Shown here piece after piece: positions 9,652-24,500 of a stretch of 64,000 nucleotides of DNA. The number at the start of each line of letters is the position of its first letter. Position 1 is the stretch's first letter. The notes below the pieces were generated by a model. It was not told the origin of the DNA. It did not search any database and saw only the letters and a program-made list of their open reading frames with translations. The stretch is from contig NW_027096052.1 of NCBI RefSeq assembly GCF_040115645.1, positions 372,001 to 436,000 of the forward strand, written 5' to 3'. The position numbers were made by a program, and so were the translations under genes. Source of the stretch: Euwallacea fornicatus (taxonomy: Eukaryota; Arthropoda; Insecta; Coleoptera; Curculionidae).

Positions 9652-12600
9652 GATGTCACAACACATCATGATTACATCTTGTTGAACTTCCAAGAAAAAT
9701 AGTACTTTATGTGCTCAAACACACAACTTTTGTGACTTTTCAAACTTCGAAGCTCGATAACTTCGGCAAATGTGGACCAAATTTGTTAACCAAACTGTCA
9801 AATTAATCAGCTCGACGAGATCTTTAAAATGACATAACAATTCATGATTGCATCTTGTTGCATTTCCAAGAAAAATAGTACTTTATGTGCTCAAATACAC
9901 ATATTTTGTGACTTTTCAAACTCTGAAGCTCGATAACTTTGGCAAATGTGGACCAAATTTGTTAAACAAAGTGTCAAAGTAATCAGCTCGACAAGGTTAT
10001 GAAGATGTCACAACACACCATGATTACATCTTGTTGAACTTCCAAGAAAACTAGTACTTTATGTGCTCAAACACACATATTTTGTGACTTTTCAAACTCT
10101 GAAGCTCGATAACTTTGGCAAATGTGGACCAAATTTGTTAAACAAAATGTCAAAGTAATCACCTCAACGAGATTTTGAAGATGTCACAACACATCATGAT
10201 TACATCTTGTTGAACTTCCAAGAAAAATAGTACTTTATGTGCTCAAACACACAACTTTTGTGACTTTTCAAACTTTGAAGCTCGATAACTTCGGCAAATG
10301 TGGACCAAATTTCTTAAACAAAGTGTCAAAGTAATCACCTCAACGAGATTTTGAAGATGTCACAACACATCATGATTACATCTTGTTGAACTTCCAAGAA
10401 AAATAGTACTTTATGTGCTCAAACACACAACTTTTTTGACTTTTCCAATTTTGAAGCTCGATAACTTTGGCAAATGTGGACCAAATTTGTTAAACAAAGT
10501 GTCAAAGTAATCAGCTCGACAAGGTTATGAAGATGTCACAACACACCATGATTACATCTTGTTGAACTTCCAAGAAAAATAGTACTTTATGTGCTCAAAC
10601 AGATATATTTTGTGACTTTTCAAACTTTGAAGCTCGATAACTTTGGCAAATGTGGACCATATTTGTTAACCAAAGTTTCACATTAATCAGCTCGACGAGA
10701 TCTTTAAAATGACATAACAATTCATGATTGCATCTTGTTGAATTTCCAAGAAAAATAGTACTTTATGTGCTCAAACACACAACTTTTGTGACTTTTCAAA
10801 CTTTGAAGCTTGATAGCTTCGGCAAATGAAGACCAAATTTGTTAAACAAAGTGTCAAATTAATCAGCTCGACGAGATTTTAAAGATGTCACAACACATCA
10901 TGATTACATCTTGTTGAACTTCCAGGAAAAATAGTACTTTATGTGCTCAAACACACAACTTTTGTGACTTTTCCAATTTTGAAGCTCGATAACTTTGGCA
11001 AATGTGGACCAAATTTGTTAACCAAAGTGTCAAATTAATCAGTTCGACGAGATCTTTAAAATGACACAACAATTCATGATTGCATCTTGTTGAATTTCCA
11101 AGAAAAATAGTACTTTATGTGCTCAAACACACATATTTTATGACTTTTCAAACTTTGAAGCTCGATAACATTGGCAAATGTGGACCAAATTTCTTAAACA
11201 AAGTGTCAAAGTAATCATCTCAATGAGATTTTAAAGATGTCACAACACATCATGATTACATCTTGTTGAACTTCCAAGAAAAATAGTACTTTATGTGCTC
11301 AAACACACAACTTTTGTGACTTTTCAAACTTTGAAGCTCGATAACTTCGGCAAATGTGGACCAAATTTGTTAACCAAAGTGTCAAATTAATCAGCTCAAC
11401 GAGATTTTGAAGATGTCACAACACATCATGATTGCATCTTGTTGAATTTCCAAGAAAAATAGTACTTTATGTGCTCAAACATACATATTTTGTGACTTTT
11501 CAAACTTTGAAGCTCGATAACATTGGCAAATGTGGACCAAATTTCTTAAACAAAGTGTCAAAGTAATCACCTCAACGAGATTTTAAAGATGTCACAACAC
11601 ATCATGATTACATCTTGTTGAACTTCCAAGAAAAATAGTACTTTATGTGCTCAAACACACAACTTTTGTGACTTTTCAAACTTTGAAGCTCGATAGCTTC
11701 GGCAAATGAAGACCAAATTTGTTAAACAAAGTGTCAAATTAATCATCTCGACGAGATCTTTAAAATGACACAACACACCATGATTACATCTTGTTGAATT
11801 TCCAAGATAAATAGTACTTTATGTGCTCAAACAAACAACTTTTGTGACTTTTCAAACTTTGAAGCTCGATAGCTTCGGCAAATGAAGACCATATTTGTTA
11901 AACAAAGTGTCAAATTAATCATCTCGACGAGATCTTTAAAATGACACAACACACCATGATTACATCTTGTTGAACTTCCAAGAGAAATAGTACTTTATGT
12001 GCTCAAACACACAACTTTTGTGACTTTTCAAACTTTGAAGCTCGATAGCTTCGGCAAATGAAGACCAAATTTGTTAAACAAAGTGTCAAATTAATCAGCT
12101 CGACAAGGTTATGAAGATGTCACAACACATCATGATTACATCTTGTTGAACTTCCAAGAAAAATAGTACTTTATGTGCTGAAACACACAACTTTTGTGAC
12201 TTTTCAAACTTTGAAGCTCGATAGCTTCGGCAAATGAAGACCAAATTTGTTAAACAAAGTGTCAAATTACTCACCTCAACGAGATTATAAAGATGTCACA
12301 ACACATCATGATTACATCTTGTTGAACTTCCAGGAAAAATAGTACTTTATGTGCTCAAACACACAACTTTTGTGACTTTTCAAACTTTGAAGCTCGATAG
12401 CTTCGGCAAATGAAGACCAAATTTGTTAAACAAAGTGTCAAATTAATCAGCTCGACAAGGTTATGAAGATGTCACAACACATCATGATTACATCTTGTTG
12501 AACTTCCAAGAAAAATAGTACTTTATGTGCTGAAACACACAACTTTTGTGACTTTTCAAACTTTGAAGCTCGATAGCTTCGGCAAATGAAGACCAAATTT

Positions 12601-12660
12601 GTTAAACAAAGTGTCAAATTAATCACCTCAACGAGATTATAAAGATGTCACAACACATCA
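9652..12660. repeat. HOR copy 2 of the 17-20-mer tandem duplication
   Basis: Seventeen monomers matching 6,130-9,669 with very few substitutions. Examples are GAAGCTTGATAGC near 10,808 for GAAGCTCGATAGC, and TACTTTATG near 11,463 for TACATTATG near 8,470. Identity ends near 12,660, where this copy continues into TGATTGCATCTTG units with AAAATAATAC. Confidence 0.85.
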
Positions 12661-13960
12661 TGATTGCATCTTGTTGAACTTCCAGGAAAAATAATACTTT
12701 ATGTGCTCAAACACACAACTTTTGTGACTTTTCCAATTTTGAAGCTCGATAACTTTGGCAAATGTGGACCAAATTTGTTAAACAAAGTGTCAAATTAATC
12801 ACCTCAACGAGATTATAAAGATGTCACAACACATCATGATTACATCTTGTTGAACTTCCAGGAAAAATAGTACTTTATGTGCTCAAACACACAACTTTTG
12901 TGACTTTTCCAATTTTGAACCTCGATAACTTTGGCAAATGTGGACCAAATTTGTTAAACAAAGTGTCAAATTAATCAGCTCGACGAGATCTTTAAAATGA
13001 CGCAACACATCATCATTGCACCTTGTTGAACTTCCAAGAAAAATAGTACATTATGTGCTCAAACACACAACTTTTGTGACTTTTCAAACTTTGAAGCTCG
13101 ATAGCTTCGGCAAATGAAGACCAAATTTGTTAAACAAAGTGTCAAATTAATCACCTCAACGAGATTATAAAGATGTCACAACACATCATGATTGCATCTT
13201 GTTGAACTTCCAGGAAAAAAAATACTTTATGTGCTCAAACACACAACTTTTGTGACTTTTCCAATTTTGAAGCTCGATAACTTTGGCAAATGTGGACCAA
13301 ATTTGTTAAACAAAGTGTCAAATTAATCACCTCAACGAGATTATGAAGATGTCACAACACATCATGATTACATCTTGTTGAACTTCCAGGAAAAATAGTA
13401 CTTTATGTGCTCAAACACACAACTTTTGTGACTTTTCCAATTTTGAACCTCGATAACTTTGGCAAATGTGGACCAAATTTGTTAAACAAAGTGTCAAATT
13501 AATCAGCTCGACGAGATCTTTAAAATGACGCAACACATCATCATTGCACCTTGTTGAACTTCCAAGAAAAATAGTACATTATGTGCTCAAACACACAACT
13601 TTTGTGACTTTTCAAACTTTGAAGCTCGATAGCTTCGGCAAATGAAGACCAAATTTGTTAAACAAAGTGTCAAATTAATCACCTCAACGAGATTATAAAG
13701 ATGTCACAACACATCATGATTGCATCTTGTTGAACTTCCAGGAAAAATAATACTTTATGTGCTCAAACACACAACTTTTGTGACTTTTCCAATTTTGAAG
13801 CTCGATAACTTTGGCAAATGTGGACCAAATTTGTTAAACAAAGTGTCAAATTAATCACCTCAACGAGATTATAAAGATGTCACAACACATCATGATTACA
13901 TCTTGTTGAACTTCCAGGAAAAATAGTACTTTATGTGCTCAAACACACAACTTTTGTGAC
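12537..13960. repeat. 3-mer (528 bp) HOR, about 2.7 copies
   Basis: The unit TGATTGCATCTTG...AAAATAATAC begins at 12,661, 13,189 and 13,717, exactly 528 bp apart. Each trimer has one AGCTTCGG unit, one CCAATTTTG unit with AAAATAATAC, and one CCAATTTTG unit carrying GAACCTCG (12,913 and 13,441) followed by GACGCAACACATCATC. The third copy departs at the last unit, which is CAAATTTTG. The same trimer reappears inside the larger HOR at about 20.5-21.5 kb and 24.8-25.7 kb. Confidence 0.85.
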
Positions 13961-15718
13961 TTTTCAAATTTTGAAGCTCGATAACTTCGGCAAATGTGGA
14001 CCAAATTTCTTAAACAAAGTGTCAAAGTAATCACCTCAACGAGATTTTGAAGATGTCACAACACATCATGATTACATCTTGTTGAACTTCCAGGAAAAAT
14101 AATTCTTTATGTGCTCAAACACACAACTTTTGTGACTTTTCCAATTTTGAAGCTCGATAACTTTGGCAAATGTGGACCAAATTTGTTAAACAAAGTGTCA
14201 AATTAATCACCTCAACGAGATTATAAAGATGTCACAACACATCATGATTACATCTTGTTGAACTTCCAGGAAAAATAGTACTTTATGTGCTCAAACACAC
14301 AACTTTTGTGACTTTTCAAACTTTGAAGCTCGATAGCTTCGGCAAATGAAGACCAAATTTGTTAAACAAAGTGTCAAATTAATCACCTCAACGAGATTAT
14401 AAAGATGTCACAACACATCATGATTGCATCTTGTTGAACTTCCAGGAAAAATAATACTTTATGTGCTCAAACACACAACTTTTGTGACTTTTCCAATTTT
14501 GAAGCTCGATAACTTTGGCAAATGTGGACCAAATTTGTTAAACAAAGTGTCAAATTAATCACCTCAACGAGATTATAAAGATGTCACAACACATCATGAT
14601 TTAATCTTGTTGAACTTCCAGGAAAAATAGTACTTTATGTGCTCAAACACACAACTTTTGTGACTTTTCCAATTTTGAACCTCGATAACTTTGGCAAATG
14701 TGGACCAAATTTGTTAAACAAAGTGTCAAATTAATCAGCTCGACGAGATCTTTAAAATGACGCAACACATCATCATTGCACCTTGTTGAACTTCCAAGAA
14801 AAATAGTACATTATGTGCTCAAACACACAACTTTTGTGACTTTTCCAATTTTGAAGCTCGATAACTTTGGCAAATGTGGACCAAATTTGTTAAACAAAGT
14901 GTCAAATTAATCAGCTCGACGAGATCTTTAAAATGACGCAACACATCATCATTGCACCTTGTTGAACTTCCAAGAAAAATAGTACATTATGTGCTCAAAC
15001 ACACAACTTTTGTGACTTTTCAAACTTTGAAGCTCGATAGCTTCGGCAAATGAAGACCAAATTTGTTAAACAAAGTGTCAAATTAATCACCTCAACGAGA
15101 TTATAAAGATGTCACAACACATCATGATTGCATCTTGTTGAACTTCCAGGAAAAATAATACTTTATGTGCTCAAACACACAACTTTTGTGACTTTTCCAA
15201 TTTTGAAGCTCGATAACTTTGGCAAATGTGGACCAAATTTGTTAAACAAAGTGTCAAATTAATCACCTCAACGAGATTATAAAGATGTCACAACACATCA
15301 TGATTACATCTTGTTGAACTTCCAGGAAAAATAGTACTTTATGTGCTCAAACACACAACTTTTGTGACTTTTCAAATTTTGAAGCTCGATAACTTTGGCA
15401 AATGTGGACCAAATTTCTTAAACAAAGTGTCAAAGTAATCACCTCAACGAGATTTTGAAGATGTCACAACACATCATGATTACATCTTGTTGAACTTCCA
15501 GGAAAAATAATTCTTTATGTGCTCAAACACACAACTTTTGTGACTTTTCCAATTTTGAAGCTCGATAACTTTGGCAAATGTGGACCAAATTTGTTAAACA
15601 AAGTGTCAAATTAATCACCTCAACGAGATTATAAAGATGTCACAACACATCATGATTACATCTTGTTGAACTTCCAGGAAAAATAGTACTTTATGTGCTC
15701 AAACACACAACTTTTGAG
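13395..15718. repeat. 8-mer (1,408 bp) tandem duplication
   Basis: About 13,395-14,310 recurs at about 14,803-15,718. The clearest mark is AATTCTTTATG in place of AGTACTTTATG at 14,101 and 15,509, exactly eight monomers apart. GAACCTCG units at 13,441, 14,673 and 15,905 are spaced by seven monomers instead. The region is therefore a mosaic of 7- and 8-unit offsets, as expected if one monomer was gained near 14,850. Confidence 0.75.
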
Positions 15719-15904
15719 ACTTTTCAAACTTTGAAGCTCGATAACTTTGGCAAATGTGGACCAAATTTGTTAACCAAAGTGTCAAATTAATCAGCTCGAC
15801 GAGATCTTTAAAATGACGCAACAATTCATGATTGCATCTTGTTGAATTTCCAAGAAAAATAGTACTTTATGTGCTCAAACACACAACTTTTGTGACTTTT
15901 CCAA

Positions 15905-16560
15905 TTTTGAACCTCGATAACTTTGGCAAATGTGGACCAAATTTGTTAAACAAAGTGTCAAATTAATCAGCTCGACGAGATCTTTAAAATGACGCAACAC
16001 ATCATCATTGCACCTTGTTGAACTTCCAAGAAAAATAGTACATTATGTGCTCAAACACACAACTTTTGTGACTTTTCCAATTTTGAAGCTCGATAACTTT
16101 GGCAAATGTGGACCAAATTTGTTAAACAAAGTGTCAAATTAATCAGCTCGACGAGATCTTTAAAATGACGCAACACATCATCATTGCACCTTGTTGAACT
16201 TCCAAGAAAAATAGTACATTATGTGCTCAAACACACAAATTTTGTGACTTTTCAAACTTTGAAGCTCGATAGCTTCGGCAAATGTGGACCAAATTTGTTA
16301 ACCAAAGTGTCAAATTAATCAGCTCGACGAGATCTTTAAAATGACGCAACACATCATCATTGCACCTTGTTGAACTTCCAAGAAAAATAGTACATTATGT
16401 GCTCAAACACACAAATTTTGTGACTTTTCAAACTTTGAAGCTCGATAACTTTGGCAAATGTGGACCAAATTTGTTAACCAAAGTGTCAAATTAATCAGCT
16501 CGACGAGATCTTTAAAATGACACAACAATTCATGATTGCATCTTGTTGAACTTCCAAGAA
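15905..16560. repeat. Run of near-identical single monomers
   Basis: Consecutive units share AAAATGACGCAACACATCATCATTGCACC at their ends (near 15,990, 16,166 and 16,342) and TAGTACATTATG at the start of the next. Repetition at single-unit spacing contrasts with the multi-unit HORs on both sides. Small changes such as CACAACTTTTG against CACAAATTTTG, and AACTTTGG against AGCTTCGG, separate the units. Confidence 0.65.
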
Positions 16561-16949
16561 AAATAGTACTTTATGTGCTCAAACACACAAATTTTGTGAC
16601 TTTTCAAACTTTGAAGCTCGATAGCTTCGGCAAATGAAGACCAAATTTGTTAAACAAAGTGTCAAATTAATCAGCTCGACAAGGTTATGAAGATGTCACA
16701 ACACATCATGATTACATCTTGTTGAACTTCCAAGAAAAATAGTACTTTATGTGCTGAAACACACAACTTTTGAGACTTTTCAAACTTTGAAGCTCGATAA
16801 CTTCGGCAAATGTGGACCAAATTTGTTAAACAAAGTGTCAAAGTAATCACCTCAACGAGATTTTGAAAATGTCACAACACATCATGATTACATCTTGTTG
16901 AACTTCCAAGAAAAATAGTACTTTATGTGCTCAATCACACAACTTTTGT

Positions 16950-19900
16950 GACTTTTCCAATTTTGAAGCTCGATAACTTTGGCAAATGTGGACCAAATTT
17001 GTTAACCAAAGTGTCAAATTAATCAGTTCGACGAGATCTTTAAAATGACACAATTCATGATTGCATCTTGTTGAATTTCCAAGAACAATAGTACTTTATG
17101 TGCTCAAACACACATATTTTATGACTTTTCAAACTTTGAAGCTCGATAACATTGGCAAATGTGGACCAAATTTCTTAAACAAAGTGTCAAAGTAATCACC
17201 TCAATGAGATTTTAAAGATGTCACAACACATCATGATTACATCTTGTTGAACTTCCAAGAAAAATAGTACTTTATGTGCTCAAACACACAACTTTTGTGA
17301 CTTTTCAAACTTTGAAGCTCGATAACTTCGGCAAATGTGGACCAAATTTGTTAACCAAAGTGTCAAATTAATCAGCTCAACGAGATTTTGAAGATGTCAC
17401 AACACATCATGATTGCATCTTGTTGAATTTCCAAGAAAAATAGTACTTTATGTGCTCAAACATACATATTTTGTGACTTTTCAAACTTTGAAGCTCGATA
17501 ACATTGGCAAATGTGGACCAAATTTCTTAAACAAAGTGTCAAAGTAATCACCTCAACGAGATTTTAAAGATGTCACAACACATCATGATTACATCTTGTT
17601 GAACTTCCAAGAAAAATAGTACTTTATGTGCTCAAACACACAACTTTTGTGACTTTTCCAATTTTGAAGCTCGATAACTTTGGCAAATGTGGACCAAATT
17701 TGTTAACCAAAGTGTCAAATTAATCAGCTCGACGAGATTTTGAAGATATCACAACACATCGTGATTGCATCTTGGTGAACTTCCAAGAAAAATAATAATT
17801 TATGTGCTCAAACACACATATTTTGTGACTTTTCAAACTTTGAAGCTCGATAACTTTGGCAAATGTGGACCAAATTTCTTAAACAAAGTGTCAAAGTAAT
17901 CACCTCAACGAGATTTTAAAGATGTCACAACACATCATGATTACATCTTGTTGAACATCCAAGAAAAATAGTACTTTATGTGCTCAAACACACAACTTTT
18001 GTGACTTTTCCAATTTTGAAGCTCGATAGCTTCGGCAAATGTGGACCAAATTTGTTAAACAAAGTGTCAAATTAATCAGCTCGACGAGATTTTGAAGATA
18101 TCACAACACATCGTGATTGCATCTTGTTGAACTTCCAAGAAAAATAATAATTTATGTGCTCAAACACACATATTTTGTGACTTTTCAAACTTTGAAGCTC
18201 GATAACTTTGGCAAATGTGGACCAAATTTGTTAACCAAAGTGTCAAATTAATCAGCTCGACGAGATCTTTAAAATGACACAACAATTCATGATTGCATCT
18301 TGTTGAACTTCCAAGAAAAATAGTACTTTATGTGCTCAAACACACAAATTTTGTGACTTTTCAAACTTTGAAGCTCGATAGCTTCGGCAAATGAAGACCA
18401 AATTTGTTAAACAAAGTGTCAAATTAATCAGCTCGACAAGGTTATGAAGATGTCACAACACATCATGATTACATCTTGTTGAACTTCCAAGAAAAATAGT
18501 ACTTTGTGTGCTGAAACACACAACTTTTGAGACTTTTCAAACTTTGAAGCTCGATAACTTCGGCAAATGTGGACCAAATTTGTTAAACAAAGTGTCACAG
18601 TAATCACCTCAACGAGATTTTGAAGATGTCACAACACATCATGATTACATCTTGTTGAACTTCCAAGAAAAATAGTACTTTATGTGCTCAATCACACAAC
18701 TTTTGTGACTTTTCCAACTTTGAAGCTCGATAACTTTGGCAAATGTGGACCAAATTTGTTAACCAAAGTGTCAAATTAATCAGTTCGACGAGATCTTTAA
18801 AATGACACAATTCATGATTGCATCTTGTTGAATTTCCAAGAACAATAGTACTTTATGTGCTCAAACACACATATTTTATGACTTTTCAAACTTTGAAGCT
18901 CGATAACATTGGCAAATGTGGACCAAATTTCTTAAACAAAGTGTCAAAGTAATCACCTCAATGAGATTTTAAAGATGTCACAACACATCATGATTACATC
19001 TTGTTGAACTTCCAAGAAAAATAGTACTTTATGTGCTCAATCACACAACTTTTGTGACTTTTCCAATTTTGAAGCTCGATAACTTTGGCAAATGTGGACC
19101 AAATTTGTTAACCAAAGTGTCAAATTAATCAGTTCGACGAGATCTTTAAAATGACACAATCCATGATTGCATCTTGTTGAATTTCCAAGAACAATAGTAC
19201 TTTATGTGCTCAAACACACATATTTTATGACTTTTCAAACTTTGAAGCTCGATAACATTGGCAAATGTGGACCAAATTTCTTAAACAAAGTGTCAAAGTA
19301 ATCACCTCAATGAGATTTTAAAGATGTCACAACACATCATGATTACATCTTGTTGAACTTCCAAGAAAAATAGTACTTTATGTGCTCAAACACACAACTT
19401 TTGTGACTTTTCAAACTTTGAAGCTCGATAACTTCGGCAAATGTGGACCAAATTTGTTAACCAAAGTGTCAAATTAATCAGCTCAACGAGATTTTGAAGA
19501 TGTCACAACACATCATGATTACATCTTGTTGAACTTCCAAGAAAAATAGTACTTTATGTGCTCAAACACACAACTTTTGAGACTTTTCAAACTTTGAAGC
19601 ACGATAACTTCGGCAAATGTGGACCAAATTTGTTAAACAAAGTGTCAAAGTAATCACCTCAACGAGATTTTGAAGATGTCACAACACATCATGATTACAT
19701 CTTGTTGAACTTCCAAGAAAAATAGTACTTTATGTGCTCAATCACACAACTTTTGTGACTTTTCCAATTTTGAAGCTCGATAACTTTGGCAAATGTGGAC
19801 CAAATTTGTTAACCAAAGTGTCAAATTAATCAGTTCGACGAGATCTTTAAAATGACACAACAATTCATGATTGCATCTTGTTGAATTTCCAAGAAAAATA

Positions 19901-21520
19901 GTACTTTATGTGCTCAAACACACATATTTTATGACTTTTCAAACTTTGAAGCTCGATAACATTGGCAAATGTGGACCAAATTTCTTAAACAAAGTGTCAA
20001 AGTAATCACCTCAATGAGATTTTAAAGATGTCACAACACATCATGATTACATCTTGTTGAACTTCCAAGAAAAATAGTACTTTATGTGCTCAAACACACA
20101 ACTTTTGTGACTTTTCAAACTTTGAAGCTCGATAACTTCGGCAAATGTGGACCAAATTTGTTAACCAAAGTGTCAAATTAATCAGCTCAACGAGATTTTG
20201 AAGATGTCACAACACATCATGATTGCATCTTGTTGAATTTCCAAGAAAAATAGTACTTTATGTGCTCAAACACACAACTTTTGTGACTTTTCAAACTTTG
20301 AAGCTCGATAGCTTCGGCAAATGAAGACCAAATTTGTTAAACAAAGTGTCAAATTAATCAGCTCGACAAGGTTATGAAGATGTCACAACACATCATGATT
20401 ACATCTTGTTGAACTTCCAAGAAAAATAGTACTTTATGTGCTGAAACACACAACTTTTGTGACTTTTCAAACTTTGAAGCTCGATAGCTTCGGCAAATGA
20501 AGACCAAATTTGTTAAACAAAGTGTCAAATTAATCACCTCAACGAGATTATAAAGATGTCACAACACATCATGATTGCATCTTGTTGAACTTCCAGGAAA
20601 AATAATACTTTATGTGCTCAAACACACAACTTTTGTGACTTTTCCAATTTTGAAGCTCGATAACTTTGGCAAATGTGGACCAAATTTGTTAAACAAAGTG
20701 TCAAATTAATCACCTCAACGAGATTATAAAGATGTCACAACACATCATGATTACATCTTGTTGAACTTCCAGGAAAAATAGTACTTTATGTGCTCAAACA
20801 CACAACTTTTGTGACTTTTCCAATTTTGAACCTCGATAACTTTGGCAAATGTGGACCAAATTTGTTAAACAAAGTGTCAAATTAATCAGCTCGACGAGAT
20901 CTTTAAAATGACGCAACACATCATCATTGCACCTTGTTGAACTTCCAAGAAAAATAGTACATTATGTGCTCAAACACACAACTTTTGTGACTTTTCAAAC
21001 TTTGAAGCTCGATAGCTTCGGCAAATGAAGACCAAATTTGTTAAACAAAGTGTCAAATTAATCACCTCAACGAGATTATAAAGATGTCACAACACATCAT
21101 GATTGCATCTTGTTGAACTTCCAGGAAAAATAATACTTTATGTGCTCAAACACACAACTTTTGTGACTTTTCCAATTTTGAAGCTCGATAACTTTGGCAA
21201 ATGTGGACCAAATTTGTTAAACAAAGTGTCAAATTAATCACCTCAACGAGATTATAAAGATGTCACAACACATCATGATTACATCTTGTTGAACTTCCAG
21301 GAAAAATAGTACTTTATGTGCTCAAACACACAACTTTTGTGACTTTTCCAATTTTGAACCTCGATAACTTTGGCAAATGTGGACCAAATTTGTTAAACAA
21401 AGTGTCAAATTAATCAGCTCGACGAGATCTTTAAAATGACGCAACACATCATCATTGCACCTTGTTGAACTTCCAAGAAAAATAGTACATTATGTGCTCA
21501 AACACACAACTTTTGTGACT
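16950..21520. repeat. 24-26-mer HOR family, copy 1
   Basis: This copy matches the next at an offset of 4,570 bp (26 monomers minus two 3-base deletions) over about 16,950-19,520. Marks are CTTGGTGAAC (17,771 and 22,341), ACTTTGTGTGCTG (18,501 and 23,071) and ACACAATCCATG (near 19,156 and 23,726). From 19,520 to 20,220 copy 1 holds four extra monomers, including GAAGCACGATAAC at 19,601. From about 20,520 the offset becomes 4,218, as copy 2 has two additional units. The distal part contains the 3-mer HOR with GAACCTCG. Confidence 0.85.
17041..17060 (+). repeat. 173-bp monomers with a shared 3-base deletion (15 copies)
   Basis: These units read GACACAATTCATG or GACACAATCCATG where others read GACACAACAATTCATG. 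I count copies near 17,053, 18,806, 19,156, 23,376, 23,726, 30,060, 30,410, 36,567, 36,917, 37,617, 39,902, 40,252, 42,537, 42,887 and 43,587. Each is followed by a unit with CCAAGAACAATAG instead of CCAAGAAAAATAG. All lie in 17.0-43.6 kb. One deletion event spread by HOR amplification is the simplest reading, with the T-to-C form derived later. Confidence 0.9.
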
Positions 21521-24500
21521 TTTCCAATTTTGAAGCTCGATAACTTTGGCAAATTTGGACCAAGTTTGTTAACCAAAGTGTCAAATTAATCAGTTCGACG
21601 AGATCTTTAAAATGACACAACAATTCATGATTGCATCTTGTTGAATTTCCAAGAAAAATAGTACTTTATGTGCTCAAACACACATATTTTATGACTTTTC
21701 AAACTTTGAAGCTCGATAACATTGGCAAATGTGGACCAAATTTCTTAAACAAAGTGTCAAAGTAATCACCTCAATGAGATTTTAAAGATGTCACAACACA
21801 TCATGATTACATCTTGTTGAACTTCCAAGAAAAATAGTACTTTATGTGCTCAAACACACAACTTTTGTGACTTTTCAAACTTTGAAGCTCGATAACTTCG
21901 GCAAATGTGGACCAAATTTGTTAACCAAAGTGTCAAATTAATCAGCTCAACGAGATTTTGAAGATGTCACAACACATCATGATTGCATCTTGTTGAATTT
22001 CCAAGAAAAATAGTACTTTATGTGCTCAAACATACATATTTTGTGACTTTTCAAACTTTGAAGCTCGATAACATTGGCAAATGTGGACCAAATTTCTTAA
22101 ACAAAGTGTCAAAGTAATCACCTCAACGAGATTTTAAAGATGTCACAACACATCATGATTACATCTTGTTGAACTTCCAAGAAAAATAGTACTTTATGTG
22201 CTCAAACACACAACTTTTGTGACTTTTCCAATTTTGAAGCTCGATAACTTTGGCAAATGTGGACCAAATTTGTTAACCAAAGTGTCAAATTAATCAGCTC
22301 GACGAGATTTTGAAGATATCACAACACATCGTGATTGCATCTTGGTGAACTTCCAAGAAAAATAATAATTTATGTGCTCAAACACACATATTTTGTGACT
22401 TTTCAAACTTTGAAGCTCGATAACTTTGGCAAATGTGGACCAAATTTCTTAAACAAAGTGTCAAAGTAATCACCTCAACGAGATTTTAAAGATGTCACAA
22501 CACATCATGATTACATCTTGTTGAACTTCCAAGAAAAATAGTACTTTATGTGCTCAAACACACAACTTTTGTGACATTTCCAATTTTGAAGCTCGATAGC
22601 TTCGGCAAATGTGGACCAAATTTGTTAAACAAAGTGTCAAATTAATCAGCTCGACGAGATTTTGAAGATATCACAACACATCGTGATTGCATCTTGTTGA
22701 ACTTCCAAGAAAAATAATAATTTATGTGCTCAAACACACATATTTTGTGACTTTTCAAACTTTGAAGCTCGATAACTTTGGCAAATGTGGACCAAATTTG
22801 TTAACCAAAGTGTCAAATTAATCAGCTCGACGAGATCTTTAAAATGACACAACAATTCATGATTGCATCTTGTTGAACTTCCAAGAAAAATAGTACTTTA
22901 TGTGCTCAAACACACAAATTTTGTGACTTTTCAAACTTTGAAGCTCGATAGCTTCGGCAAATGAAGACCAAATTTGTTAAACAAAGTGTCAAATTAATCA
23001 GCTCGACAAGGTTATGAAGATGTCACAACACATCATGATTACATCTTGTTGAACTTCCAAGAAAAATAGTACTTTGTGTGCTGAAACACACAACTTTTGA
23101 GACTTTTCAAACTTTGAAGCTCGATAACTTCGGCAAATGTGGACCAAATTTGTTAAACAAAGTGCCAAAGTAATCACCTCAACGAGATTTTGAAGATGTC
23201 ACAACACATCATGATTACATCTTGTTGAACTTCCAAGAAAAATAGTACTTTATGTGCTCAATCACACAACTTTTGTGACTTTTCCAATTTTGAAGCTCGA
23301 TAACTTTGGCAAATGTGGACCAAATTTGTTAACCAAAGTGTCAAATTAATCAGTTCGACGAGATCTTTAAAATGACACAATTCATGATTGCATCTTGTTG
23401 AATTTCCAAGAACAATAGTACTTTATGTGCTCAAACACACATATTTTATCACTTTTCAAACTTTGAAGCTCGATAACATTGGCAAATGTGGACCAAATTT
23501 CTTAAACAAAGTGTCAAAGTAATCACCTCAATGAGATTTTAAAGATGTCACAACACATCATGATTACATCTTGTTGAACTTCCAAGAAAAATAGTACTTT
23601 ATGTGCTCAATCACACAACTTTTGTGACTTTTCCAATTTTGAAGCTCGATAACTTTGGCAAATGTGGACCAAATTTGTTAACCAAAGTGTCAAATTAATC
23701 AGTTCGACGAGATCTTTAAAATGACACAATCCATGATTGCATCTTGTTGAATTTCCAAGAACAATAGTACTTTATGTGCTCAAACACACATATTTTATGA
23801 CTTTTCAAACTTTGAAGCTCGATAACATTGGCAAATGTGGACCAAATTTCTTAAACAAAGTGTCAAAGTAATCACCTCAATGAGATTTTAAAGATGTCAC
23901 AACACATCATGATTACATCTTGTTGAACTTCCAAGAAAAATAGTACTTTATGTGCTCAAACACACAACTTTTGTGACTTTTCAAACTTTGAAGCTCGATA
24001 ACTTCGGCAAATGTGGACCAAATTTGTTAACCAAAGTGTCAAATTAATCAGCTCAACGAGATTTTGAAGATGTCACAACACATCATGATTGCATCTTGTT
24101 GAATTTCCAAGAAAAATAGTACTTTATGTGCTCAAACACACAACTTTTGTGACTTTTCAAACTTTGAAGCTCGATAGCTTCGGCAAATGAAGACCAAATT
24201 TGTTAAACAAAGTGTCAAATTAATCAGCTCGACAAGGTTATGAAGATGTCACAACACATCATGATTACATCTTGTTGAACTTCCAAGAAAAATAGTACTT
24301 TATGTGCTGAAACACACAACTTTTGTGACTTTTCAAACTTTGAAGCTCGATAGCTTCGGCAAATGAAGACCAAATTTGTTAAACAAAGTGTCAAATTACT
24401 CACCTCAACGAGATTATAAAGATGTCACAACACATCATGATTACATCTTGTTGAACTTCCAGGAAAAATAGTACTTTATGTGCTCAAACACACAACTTTT

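Noticed and set aside
14041..15520. Possible indel at the AATTCTTTATG variant
   Set aside because: It replaces AGTACTTTATG with equal length (two substitutions), so phase is unchanged. It is useful only as a HOR marker.
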